From assembly GCA_900556975.1 (NCBI GenBank), contig USQZ01000059.1, positions 1-8,498 of the forward strand: 8,498 bases of DNA. The letters run 5' to 3'. Under the pieces are notes generated by a model. The model searched no databases. It was not told the DNA's origin and saw only the letters and a list, made by a program, of their open reading frames with translations. The position numbers were made by a program, and so were the translations under genes. This stretch comes from an uncultured Clostridium sp. Its GTDB lineage: Bacteria; Bacillota; Clostridia; TANB77; CAG-508. Positions 1-6,001 of the stretch are shown here, in pieces. Each line of letters opens with the position of its first letter. The first letter of the stretch is position 1.

Positions 1-53
1 ATTAATTGACATTTCAAAGATGAACTTCCACAGTTTAAAACTAAAACTTTCAT
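1..53 (-). CDS. Acetate kinase, second copy (5' end only, cut by window edge)
   Basis: Read on the minus strand from the ATG at 53, the first 17 codons give MKVLVLNCGSSSLKCQL. This is the acetate/propionate kinase N-terminus (phosphate-binding 'NxGSSSxK' with Asn7). It matches the complete acetate kinase at 327-1529 (MKILVVNCGSSSLKYQL) at 14 of 17 positions. Butyrate kinases instead begin with an 'INPGSTSTK' type motif, so acetate or propionate kinase is the better reading. A strong ribosome site, AGGGAGGA at 61-68, lies 7 nt before the ATG, so this is a genuine start and not a stray fragment. The rest of the gene lies outside the window, so whether it is intact cannot be judged. It lies downstream of, and in the same direction as, pta-ackA, but a strong terminator and its own candidate promoter separate it from them. 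It is probably a paralogue from tandem duplication. Confidence 0.85.
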   Translation of the reverse strand, partial: MKVLVLNCGSSSLKCQL

Positions 54-60
54 ATTAGCT

Positions 61-68
61 TCCTCCCT
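61..68 (-). promoter_or_regulatory. Ribosome binding site of the second acetate kinase
   Basis: The minus strand reads AGGGAGGA, 7 nt before the ATG at 53. This near-ideal Shine-Dalgarno supports that start. Confidence 0.8.
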
Positions 69-83
69 TAATATTTTCTTTTT

Positions 84-118
84 TAGGTAGCATGCCGATT
101 CGGCAAGTATGCTACTTA
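84..118 (-). other. GC-rich hairpin in the leader of the second acetate kinase
   Basis: Two nested stems are visible. The outer stem pairs GTAGCAT (87-93) with ATGCTAC (109-115) and extends by a wobble and two A-T pairs to 84/118. The inner stem pairs GCCG (94-97) with CGGC (101-104) around a 3-nt loop, with a 4-nt bulge at 105-108. It is by far the most GC-rich patch in this intergenic region. No T-tract follows it on either strand, so it is not a simple terminator. On the minus strand it ends about 16 nt before the ribosome site of the second acetate kinase, so it would sit in that mRNA's 5' leader. It could stabilise the mRNA or form part of a regulatory leader; I recognise no known riboswitch. 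Confidence 0.6.
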
Positions 119-200
119 GCTATACTTGATTAGCACTTAGAATTTATATTATATTTAGTCCTGCTAAAATTATAATTAAATTTCATTCGCGATATCAATG

Positions 201-238
201 TACGATTTATTTTTATAATGTAAAATTATAAAGACGTA
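201..238 (-). other. AT-rich hairpin at the predicted 5' end of the second acetate kinase leader
   Basis: TTTATAAT (212-219) and ATTATAAA (225-232) form a perfect 8-bp inverted repeat around a 5-nt loop. TACG (201-204) and CGTA (235-238) could close it as an outer stem. If the promoter at 244-273 is used, transcription would start near 237 and this hairpin would be the first thing transcribed. In DNA this AT-rich such repeats can arise by chance, so the functional call is weak. Confidence 0.3.
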
Positions 239-243
239 TTTTT

Positions 244-273
244 ATTATATCAAGATTTTAGGCTAAAAATCAA
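244..273 (-). promoter_or_regulatory. Candidate sigma-A promoter for the second acetate kinase
   Basis: The minus strand shows TTGATT (268-273), an 18-bp spacer and TATAAT (244-249). A TG one base ahead of the -10 makes it an extended -10. Transcription would begin near 237, just after the pta-ackA terminator, giving a leader of about 180 nt before the ATG at 53. Confidence 0.5.
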
Positions 274-284
274 CCTTTTGAGGC

Positions 285-323
285 AAAAAAACTAGAAGTT
301 TTACAAAAACTTCTAGTTTTTTT
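285..323 (-). terminator. Rho-independent terminator of pta-ackA
   Basis: ACTAGAAGTTTT (291-302) pairs perfectly with AAAACTTCTAGT (306-317) around a 3-nt loop. The stem is flanked by A6 at 285-290 and T6 at 318-323, so a T-tract follows it on either strand. It begins 3 nt after the acetate kinase stop codon and ends the operon on the minus strand. It would also stop any rightward transcription entering the operon antisense. Confidence 0.85.
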
Positions 324-326
324 CAA

Positions 327-1529
327 TTATTTATTATTTTCTACAATTCTCTTTGTATCTCTTGCTATTACCATTTCTTCGTCTGTTGGAATAATATAAA
401 CTTCAACTTTTGAATCTTCGCTTGATATTTTTGTTTCTACACTTCTAACATTATTTTTTTCTAAATCAAGCTTAACTCCCATCCACTCTAAGTCTTCACA
501 GATTTTCTTTCTTATATTAATTTGGTTTTCTCCGATTCCACCTGTAAAGATTATTGCATCTATTCCTCTTAGAGTAACTGCATATTTTGCTATGAATTGT
601 GCTATTGTTTGTGTGAATAATTCAATTGCTACTTGTGCTTTTGGTTGGTCATCTTTGTATGATGCTAATTCTATTTCTCTGAAGTCTGGATCTAATCCTG
701 TTATTCCATATAATCCAGATTTTTTATTTAATATTGTGTTAACTTCTTTTGCTGATAAGTTTTCTCTTTCCATTAATTCTGTAACAACTGATGGATCTAA
801 GTCTCCAGATCTTGTTACCATTGCAATTCCACCTAATGGAGATAATCCCATCGATGTATCTTGTGATTCTCCGTTTTTAATTGCACAAATTGATGCACCT
901 TGTCCTAAGTGGCATGTAACTATTTTTAAATCTCCATCTTTTTTGTCTATGATTTCTGCAGCTCTTTTTGAAACAAATTGATGTGATGTTCCATGGAATC
1001 CATATTTTCTGATTCCATATTTTTCATAGTATTCATAAGGAATTGGATATAAGTAATTTTCTTTGGGCATTGTTTGATGAAATGCTGTATCAAAAACTCC
1101 ACACATTGGAACTCCTGGCATTTCTTTTTGACAAGCTCTAATTCCTAATATTGTTGCTGGATTGTGCAATGGTGCTAAGCTTGAACAACTTTCATATTTC
1201 TTAATAACATCTTCTGTTATTAAAACTGATTGGTTAAATATTTCTCCACCATGTACTAATCTGTGTCCTACTGCATTTATTTCTGATAAATCTTTTATTA
1301 CTCCATAATCTTTGTGTACTAATTGTTGTAATACTATTTTCAAAGCTTCTTCATGGTCTTTTACAGGTTCTTTTACTACATATTTTTCTCCGTTTACTTT
1401 ATGTGTAACAAAAGATTCTTTTTCACCTATTCTTTCAAAATTTCCTTTTGCTAAAAGTTTTTCATTTTCCATATCTATTAATTGATATTTTAATGATGAG
1501 CTTCCACAGTTTACTACTAATATTTTCAT
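327..1529 (-). CDS. ackA: Acetate kinase
   Basis: This cytosolic enzyme converts acetyl phosphate and ADP to acetate and ATP, the ATP-yielding last step of acetate fermentation. The 400 aa are full length for the family. Visible motifs in order: N-terminal phosphate motif with Asn7 (NCGSSSLK); GHRLVHGG at 88-95 with Arg90; VFDTAFHQ with catalytic Asp147; YGFHGTSH with His179; CHLGQGAS at 206-213; TRSGDLDP at 239-246 with Arg240; FTGGIGEN at 328-335; and Glu384 near the C-terminus. Two family positions differ from the usual form: HLGNGAS is HLGQGAS (Gln210), and the usual glycine before TRSGD is Val238. The first lies in the nucleotide-phosphate loop; activity is probably kept. The ribosome site AAAGGAAAG lies about 7 nt before the ATG. 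It follows pta by 54 nt on the same strand, without a promoter or terminator between them, so the two form an operon. The terminator lies directly behind. Confidence 0.97.
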   Translation of the reverse strand: MKILVVNCGSSSLKYQLIDMENEKLLAKGNFERIGEKESFVTHKVNGEKYVVKEPVKDHEEALKIVLQQLVHKDYGVIKDLSEINAVGHRLVHGGEIFNQSVLITEDVIKKYESCSSLAPLHNPATILGIRACQKEMPGVPMCGVFDTAFHQTMPKENYLYPIPYEYYEKYGIRKYGFHGTSHQFVSKRAAEIIDKKDGDLKIVTCHLGQGASICAIKNGESQDTSMGLSPLGGIAMVTRSGDLDPSVVTELMERENLSAKEVNTILNKKSGLYGITGLDPDFREIELASYKDDQPKAQVAIELFTQTIAQFIAKYAVTLRGIDAIIFTGGIGENQINIRKKICEDLEWMGVKLDLEKNNVRSVETKISSEDSKVEVYIIPTDEEMVIARDTKRIVENNK

Positions 1530-1583
1530 TTTATTCTTTCCTTTCTTTTTATCTTTGTGTGAGCATTTTTCAGCTCCTACTTT

Positions 1584-2582
1584 TTATTTTGTTTGTCCTT
1601 GTACTGCAGTTATTGCAACCACTCCAACTATATCATCACTTGAGCAACCACGAGATAAGTCGTTTACTGGTTTGGCAATTCCTTGGCATAAAGGTCCATA
1701 AGCTTCTGCTTTTGCTAAACGTTGTACTAATTTATATCCTATATTTCCAGCATCTAAATTTGGAAATACTAATGTATTACATTGTCCTGCCACTTCACTT
1801 TCTGGTGCTTTGCTTTTTGCAATTTCAGGAATTATTGCTGCATCTAATTGCAATTCTCCATCAGATTTAATGTTTGGATATCTTTCTTTAAGTAATTTTG
1901 TAGCTTCAATTACTTTTTCTGTTAATTCAGATTTTGCACTTCCATATGTTGAATATGAAAGCATTCCTACTTTTGCTTCTTTTCCAACTAATTGCTCAAA
2001 GCTTTTTGCAGATGATGCTGCAATTTCTGCTAACTTATCCCTATCTGGATTTTCATTTAATCCGCTATCTGCAAATACAAAAATTCCATTTTCACCATAT
2101 TCACAATTTGGAACGTTCATTAAGAAAAACGCTGATACAAGTTTTGTCCCTGGGGCTGTTTTTAGAATTTGAAGTGCTGGTCTTAAAGTATCTGATGTTG
2201 AATGAGCTGCTCCTGACACAAGTCCGTCAGCATCTTCTCTTTTTACCATCATCATTCCAAAGTATACTGGATTTTTAATTATTTTTTTTGCATCTTCTTC
2301 TGTAATTCCTTTTGCTTTTCTTAATTCATAAAAAGCTTGTACATATTCAGCATATTTTTCTGATTTTTCTGGATCAATAATTTCAATGTTTGTAATGTCT
2401 ATATTATTTTCTTTTGCTAATTCTTTTGTTTTTTCAATATTTCCTATTAATATTATTTTAGCAAATGCCTCTTTTTCAACTTTGCTTGCTGCTTCAAGAA
2501 CTCTTTTGTCTTCCGCTTCTGGAAGTACAATTGTCTTTATATCGGTTCTTGCCTTCTTTTTCATTTCTTCTATGAAATTCAT
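1584..2582 (-). CDS. pta: Phosphate acetyltransferase
   Basis: This enzyme makes acetyl phosphate and CoA from acetyl-CoA and phosphate, feeding the acetate kinase encoded next. The 332 aa match the short, single-domain Pta type of Firmicutes; the N-terminal DRTGG-containing extension of enterobacterial Pta is absent. Family signatures: KTIVLPEAEDKRVLEAA (16-32), DADGLVSGAAHSTSDTLRPA (117-136), FADSGLNENPD (170-180), and AGQCNTLVFPNLDAGN (265-280). Near the end is KPVNDLSRGCSSDDIVG (304-320), holding the Ser310/Arg311/Asp317 set that corresponds to the active-site Ser-Arg-Asp of the Methanosarcina enzyme. The start is well fixed: AAGGAGGA (2587-2594) sits 4 nt before the ATG, and a consensus promoter lies just upstream. 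It is first in the pta-ackA operon. A weak 4-bp GAGC/GCTC hairpin lies in the 54-nt gap to ackA, with no T-tract. Confidence 0.97.
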   Translation of the reverse strand: MNFIEEMKKKARTDIKTIVLPEAEDKRVLEAASKVEKEAFAKIILIGNIEKTKELAKENNIDITNIEIIDPEKSEKYAEYVQAFYELRKAKGITEEDAKKIIKNPVYFGMMMVKREDADGLVSGAAHSTSDTLRPALQILKTAPGTKLVSAFFLMNVPNCEYGENGIFVFADSGLNENPDRDKLAEIAASSAKSFEQLVGKEAKVGMLSYSTYGSAKSELTEKVIEATKLLKERYPNIKSDGELQLDAAIIPEIAKSKAPESEVAGQCNTLVFPNLDAGNIGYKLVQRLAKAEAYGPLCQGIAKPVNDLSRGCSSDDIVGVVAITAVQGQTK

Positions 2583-2619
2583 ATTATCCTCCTTAAATTT
2601 ATAAGTTCGGTTTGTCTAG

Positions 2620-2648
2620 ATTATATAAAATTGACTTCTCAAAGTCAA
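2620..2648 (-). promoter_or_regulatory. Sigma-A promoter of pta-ackA
   Basis: The minus strand reads TTGACT (2643-2648), exactly 17 bp, then a perfect TATAAT (2620-2625). Transcription would start near 2613, giving a leader of about 30 nt that contains the strong pta ribosome site. It overlaps completely with the divergent promoter of the pseudouridine synthase. Confidence 0.85.
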
Positions 2649-2649
2649 T
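2630..2649. repeat. Palindrome carrying both divergent -35 boxes
   Basis: ATTGACTT (2630-2637) and AAGTCAAT (2642-2649) are perfect inverted repeats around 4 bp (CTCA). Each arm contains a TTGACT -35 box, one per strand, pointing across the centre. The repeat is also spaced like an operator for a dimeric repressor, so it could be a regulator site as well as a promoter element. Confidence 0.75.
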
Positions 2650-2659
2650 ATAATAAAAT
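2631..2659 (+). promoter_or_regulatory. Sigma-A promoter of the pseudouridine synthase gene
   Basis: The plus strand reads TTGACT (2631-2636), exactly 17 bp, then TAAAAT (2654-2659). Transcription would start near 2666, about 20-30 nt before the possible start codons. It shares its -35 region with the pta promoter; both promoters have the same symmetry centre, 2639.5. Confidence 0.7.
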
Positions 2660-2685
2660 GATAATACTTATTATTTAGGAAATGT

Positions 2686-3582
2686 GTGGTGCTTATGAAA
2701 TTAACATATATTGTTACTGATTCTGATGAATCCATTAAACAGATTTTGAAAAATAAATTTAATATGTCTGATAGGTTTATATTGAAATTAAAAAGTTCAA
2801 ATTCAATTTATATAAATGGCGTGCCTGTATTTATAAATTATAAAATTCAAGTTAATGATATTTTAACTATAATTGAAAATTCTAAAGAAGATTCTTCAAA
2901 TATAGTGCCTAATTCTAATATTAAATTAAACATATTATATGAAGATGATTTTTTATTAATTGTTGATAAACCTTCAAACTTACCTGTACATCCTTCAATT
3001 TTACATTATGAAGATTCACTTTCAAATGCGGTTAAATATCACTTTGATAAGATAGATTTGTACAAGAAAATTAGACCTGTAAACCGTTTGGATAAAGACA
3101 CTTCTGGAATTGTTATTTTTGCTAAAAATGAATATATTCAGGAATGTTTAGTAAAACAAATGAAACAAAATGTTTTTAAGAAAAAATATCTTGCTGTTCT
3201 TTCAGGTATTCTTGACGAAGCTTATGGTACAATTTCCGCTCCAATTGCTAGAAAAAATGATAGCATTATTGAACGTGAAATTCGTGAGGATGGAGATTTA
3301 GCTATTAGTCATTTTAAAGTTTTAGAAAGATTTAATAATATGACTTTGGTAGAATATACATTAGAAACTGGACGTACACATCAATTAAGAGTTCATTCTA
3401 AATATATTGGTCATCCTATTGTTGGTGATTCTTTGTATGGCTTGCAAAGTCCTTTGATTTCTAGACAAGCATTGCATGCTTATGAAGTGTCATTTGTTCA
3501 CCCAATTAATAAAGAGAAAATGCTTATTCATTCTGATTTGCCTGATGATATTAAAAAGTTAATAGATGCAAATAAAATCTAA
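2686..3582 (+). CDS. RluA/RluD-family pseudouridine synthase
   Basis: This enzyme isomerises uridine to pseudouridine in structured RNA, usually 23S rRNA or tRNA. Its exact target cannot be read from the sequence. The 298 aa contain an N-terminal S4-like RNA-binding region (about 16-62, with SSNSIYINGVPV and KIQVNDIL). The catalytic domain follows: NILYEDDFLLIVDKPSNLPVH (82-102), then RPVNRLDKDTSGIVIFAKN (130-148) with catalytic Asp136. LETGRTHQLRVHSKYIGHPI (226-245) and GDSLYG (247-252) complete the fold. The family usually has HRLD; here it is NRLD. The start is uncertain. AGGA at 2677-2680 suits a GTG at 2686 or 2689 (5 or 8 nt), whereas the ATG at 2695 gives the more family-like MKLTYIV start but lies 14 nt away. 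The gene is transcribed divergently from pta and converges on the NrdD-like gene. Confidence 0.92.
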   Translation: MVLMKLTYIVTDSDESIKQILKNKFNMSDRFILKLKSSNSIYINGVPVFINYKIQVNDILTIIENSKEDSSNIVPNSNIKLNILYEDDFLLIVDKPSNLPVHPSILHYEDSLSNAVKYHFDKIDLYKKIRPVNRLDKDTSGIVIFAKNEYIQECLVKQMKQNVFKKKYLAVLSGILDEAYGTISAPIARKNDSIIEREIREDGDLAISHFKVLERFNNMTLVEYTLETGRTHQLRVHSKYIGHPIVGDSLYGLQSPLISRQALHAYEVSFVHPINKEKMLIHSDLPDDIKKLIDANKI

Positions 3583-3704
3583 TTATTTGCGCTAATTATA
3601 ATATTGGAAATTAATGTTTAGATTAAATTTCAATATATTACAATATGAAGTTCAAAAAAAATTTCTTAAAGGTAATAATTTAGCTGAAAGATTATCACTA
3701 AAGC

Positions 3705-3748
3705 AAAAAATATCCTCAATATTTTTAACTGTATTGAGGATATTTTTT
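3705..3748. terminator. Bidirectional terminator between the pseudouridine synthase and nrdD-like genes
   Basis: A perfect 17-bp inverted repeat pairs 3705-3721 with 3732-3748 around a 10-nt loop. The core is TATCCTCAATA/TATTGAGGATA, flanked by A6 on the left and T6 on the right, so a T-tract follows the hairpin on both strands. It lies 25 nt after the nrdD-like stop and 123 nt after the pseudouridine synthase stop, serving both convergent genes. Confidence 0.88.
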
Positions 3749-3772
3749 CAATGATTTTCAAAAGCACTTATC

Positions 3773-5926
3773 TTACTTTATAATAATTTTTCCTAAACCT
3801 ATTCCCATATCTTTCATCTGTTTTACAACTTTTTCAAAGCTTTCGAATTTTCCTTGATTTTTGCTACTAAGCTCAACTGTAGTCATATGACCGCCATTAG
3901 TTAATTTATGATATTCTGATTCCAGAGCTATTTGATCTTCCGTTCCTATATTATAATCTTCTGGTAATGCAAATCCTATAGTATATTCTTCTTTATCCGT
4001 AATCCCTTTATATTTACCATAAATAGATTTATCAATGCTTGTAAAATATTCTATTACTTGTTTTTCATGTGTTTCATAAAGTACAAAATTTAAATTATTT
4101 TTTTCTGTAAATTCATCAACTTTTTCTCTCATATGTCTTACTATTTCTAATCCTATCTCTTGAGAGCCTTGTGATTCTCCATGATGTTTTCCTTCAAGAG
4201 CTGTTAAACATTCTGCTAAGCCAACAAATCCAATAGATAAAGTTCCATGTTTATTTATTCTTCTTAATCTATCTGCTGGTTTTAATTTTTCACTATCTAG
4301 CCAGTTGCCTTGACCAACTAGGAATGGAAAATTGTATACTCTTTTGTCTGTTTGAAATTCATATCTGTCTAATAAAATTTCTTTTGCCTTTTCCATTTTA
4401 TTATCTAACTCTTCAAAAAAAGCTTTCAAATCTGTAGTTTCATTTCTAATTTTTCCAAATCTCAATCCTAGTCGTGGTAAATTAATTGTTACTGTTGATA
4501 AATTTCCTCTACCAATTGATGTTGGCTTTGATTTATCTACTACATTTTCATATACTCTTATTGAATTTCCCATATATGCAATTTCGCTATCTTTGTCTGA
4601 GGCAATATAACCTTTTTTATTAAACTCTGCATCCAAGAAAGAAAATTCTATTAATTGTTTTTCTGAATCCACCTTACATGCTAATTTAAGCAAATCATAA
4701 TTTGAATCATTTTTATTATAATTAATACCTTCTTTTACTTTAAAAATTGTTATTGGGTACAAAGGCTTTTCTTCTTTACCAATTCCTCTTTCTAATGCTA
4801 ATAAATAATTTTTTGTAATCATTCTTCCTTCTGGTGTTGTATCTGTTCCTAAATTTACAGTTGAATTTGGTAAAACTGCTCCTGCTCTTGAGCGCATCGT
4901 ATTTAGGTTATGTATAAATGCTTCCATTGCTTGATATACAATGTTTTCAGTTTTTTTCAAAGCTTTATTATATGCAATTCTAAAAAATCTTTTTAATTGT
5001 TCAGATTCTCTACAATATGCATCAAATATTCCTATGTCAAACTTTATTGTAGTTATTTTTTCTATTTCTCTTTCCATCCCATTTACTGCTGCAAATATTC
5101 CGAAATCTGAATAATCTAAGAAATCATAAACAGTTTGCTTAAATTCTTTTTTAAAAGTTTTTACTATCCCAGGTGCGAAATAATAATCAAGTTGAGGTAT
5201 GCTTTGACCTCCATGTTGATCATTTTGATTTGCCTGAATTGCTATTGCTGACAATATAGAATATGTCATTATATTATTGGGCTCTCTTAAAAATCCATAG
5301 CCTGTTGAGAAACCGTCTTTAAATAATTTATCTAAATCAATATGGCATGTAGTTGATGTTCCCATTGGATAATATTCTAAATCATGGATATATAATTCTC
5401 CGCTTTCATGTAAATCAACAAATTTTCTTTTTATCAAATATGCTTTTGAAAATTCGTTTGAAATTGTTTGACCATAGCTAAGCATTGTTCCCATTGCTGT
5501 ACATGTTTCATTTGCTTCTTCATCATGCATTGTATGGTTCATTCCAAGGTTTTCGATTGCTTTTAAAAATTTATGTTGTTTTTTCTCATCGAAAAATAAT
5601 TTTCTTGATTGATTTCTTCTTTCTCTATATGTTGAAAAAGATTCATATACATCTTCATATTTTTCTTCTTTTAATGCTAATTCTATCATGTCTTGAATTT
5701 CTTCAATTTTTATTTTTTCAGGATTTTCTTTTTCAATTTTTGTAAGTACTTTATTTAAAACTATATTTATATCTTTTTCTGTGTATTTATTCTCGCCATT
5801 TTCTAGTTTTATGCTGTCAAATCCTTTTTTTATTGCTACAGCTATTTTTGCTTTATTAAAATCTACTTTTTTCCCGTCTCTTTTGACAACAATTATTCTG
5901 CTTGAATTAACTATATTTTCTGACAT
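3773..5926 (-). CDS. NrdD-like protein lacking the glycyl-radical domain and thiyl cysteine
   Basis: The protein is clearly homologous to class III (anaerobic) ribonucleoside-triphosphate reductase. Residues about 10-105 form an ATP-cone (VVKRDGKKVDFNKAKI). Barrel signatures follow: QANQNDQHGGQSIPQLDY (231-248), AFIHNLNTMRSRAGA (336-350), GTDTTPEGRM (360-369), INYNKNDSNYDLLKLAC (401-417) and GRGNLSTVTINLPRLG (472-487). Three active-site elements are missing. The finger-loop motif that normally reads YMGCRTRV is YMGNSIRV (451-458), so Asn454 replaces the radical cysteine. In STTCHIDL (191-198) the cysteine sits one place later than the one conserved in E. coli (CMLIDL). The chain ends after NGGHMTTVEL and DMGIGLGKIIIK, with neither a zinc CxxC pair nor a glycyl-radical 'GYL' motif. 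The frame is otherwise clean, AGGAGGA lies 4 nt before the ATG, and a terminator follows 25 nt downstream, so this is no sequencing truncation. No nrdG is adjacent. Automated pipelines would probably call it nrdD; reductase activity is unlikely, and a regulatory or partner role is inference. Confidence 0.9.
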   Translation of the reverse strand: MSENIVNSSRIIVVKRDGKKVDFNKAKIAVAIKKGFDSIKLENGENKYTEKDINIVLNKVLTKIEKENPEKIKIEEIQDMIELALKEEKYEDVYESFSTYRERRNQSRKLFFDEKKQHKFLKAIENLGMNHTMHDEEANETCTAMGTMLSYGQTISNEFSKAYLIKRKFVDLHESGELYIHDLEYYPMGTSTTCHIDLDKLFKDGFSTGYGFLREPNNIMTYSILSAIAIQANQNDQHGGQSIPQLDYYFAPGIVKTFKKEFKQTVYDFLDYSDFGIFAAVNGMEREIEKITTIKFDIGIFDAYCRESEQLKRFFRIAYNKALKKTENIVYQAMEAFIHNLNTMRSRAGAVLPNSTVNLGTDTTPEGRMITKNYLLALERGIGKEEKPLYPITIFKVKEGINYNKNDSNYDLLKLACKVDSEKQLIEFSFLDAEFNKKGYIASDKDSEIAYMGNSIRVYENVVDKSKPTSIGRGNLSTVTINLPRLGLRFGKIRNETTDLKAFFEELDNKMEKAKEILLDRYEFQTDKRVYNFPFLVGQGNWLDSEKLKPADRLRRINKHGTLSIGFVGLAECLTALEGKHHGESQGSQEIGLEIVRHMREKVDEFTEKNNLNFVLYETHEKQVIEYFTSIDKSIYGKYKGITDKEEYTIGFALPEDYNIGTEDQIALESEYHKLTNGGHMTTVELSSKNQGKFESFEKVVKQMKDMGIGLGKIIIK

Positions 5927-5976
5927 ATAGTCCTCCTTTTTCTTATTTTAAGTCAAAAAAATAACATGACATAAAC

Positions 5977-5985
5977 ATTATATCA
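5977..5985 (-). promoter_or_regulatory. Extended -10 promoter of the nrdD-like gene
   Basis: The minus strand reads TGATATAAT, a TGn-extended perfect -10, about 50 nt before the ATG. No good -35 is visible 17-18 bp upstream. It lies in the 75-bp gap behind the acyl-CoA synthetase gene, where no terminator hairpin is seen, so read-through from that gene may add to expression. Confidence 0.55.
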
Positions 5986-6001
5986 CATTATTTTTTTTAA
6001 T

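Noticed and set aside
84..118. GC-rich hairpin read as a transcription terminator
   Set aside because: No T-tract follows it in either direction; the pta-ackA operon already has a strong terminator at 285-323.
1561..1576. Small GAGC/GCTC hairpin between pta and ackA as a terminator or processing site
   Set aside because: The stem is only 4 bp with an 8-nt loop and no T-tract; it is likely chance.
592..2604. Several plus-strand reading frames opposite ackA and pta
   Set aside because: They are antisense shadows of well-supported genes, lack ribosome sites, and give low-complexity Leu/Phe/Ser-rich translations.
3614..3754. 46-codon plus-strand reading frame (starts MFRLNFNILQ) between the pseudouridine synthase and nrdD-like genes
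   Set aside because: It runs straight through the bidirectional terminator, has only a weak GGAAA ribosome site, and shows no recognisable motif.
5485..5745. Plus-strand reading frame opposite the nrdD-like gene
   Set aside because: Antisense shadow; hydrophobic low-complexity translation from AT-rich codons, with no start signals.
5970..5990. Possible NrdR box upstream of the nrdD-like gene (ACATTATATCACATT on the plus strand)
   Set aside because: Only the first half resembles the NrdR consensus, the second half does not mirror it, and no second box at the usual spacing is visible.
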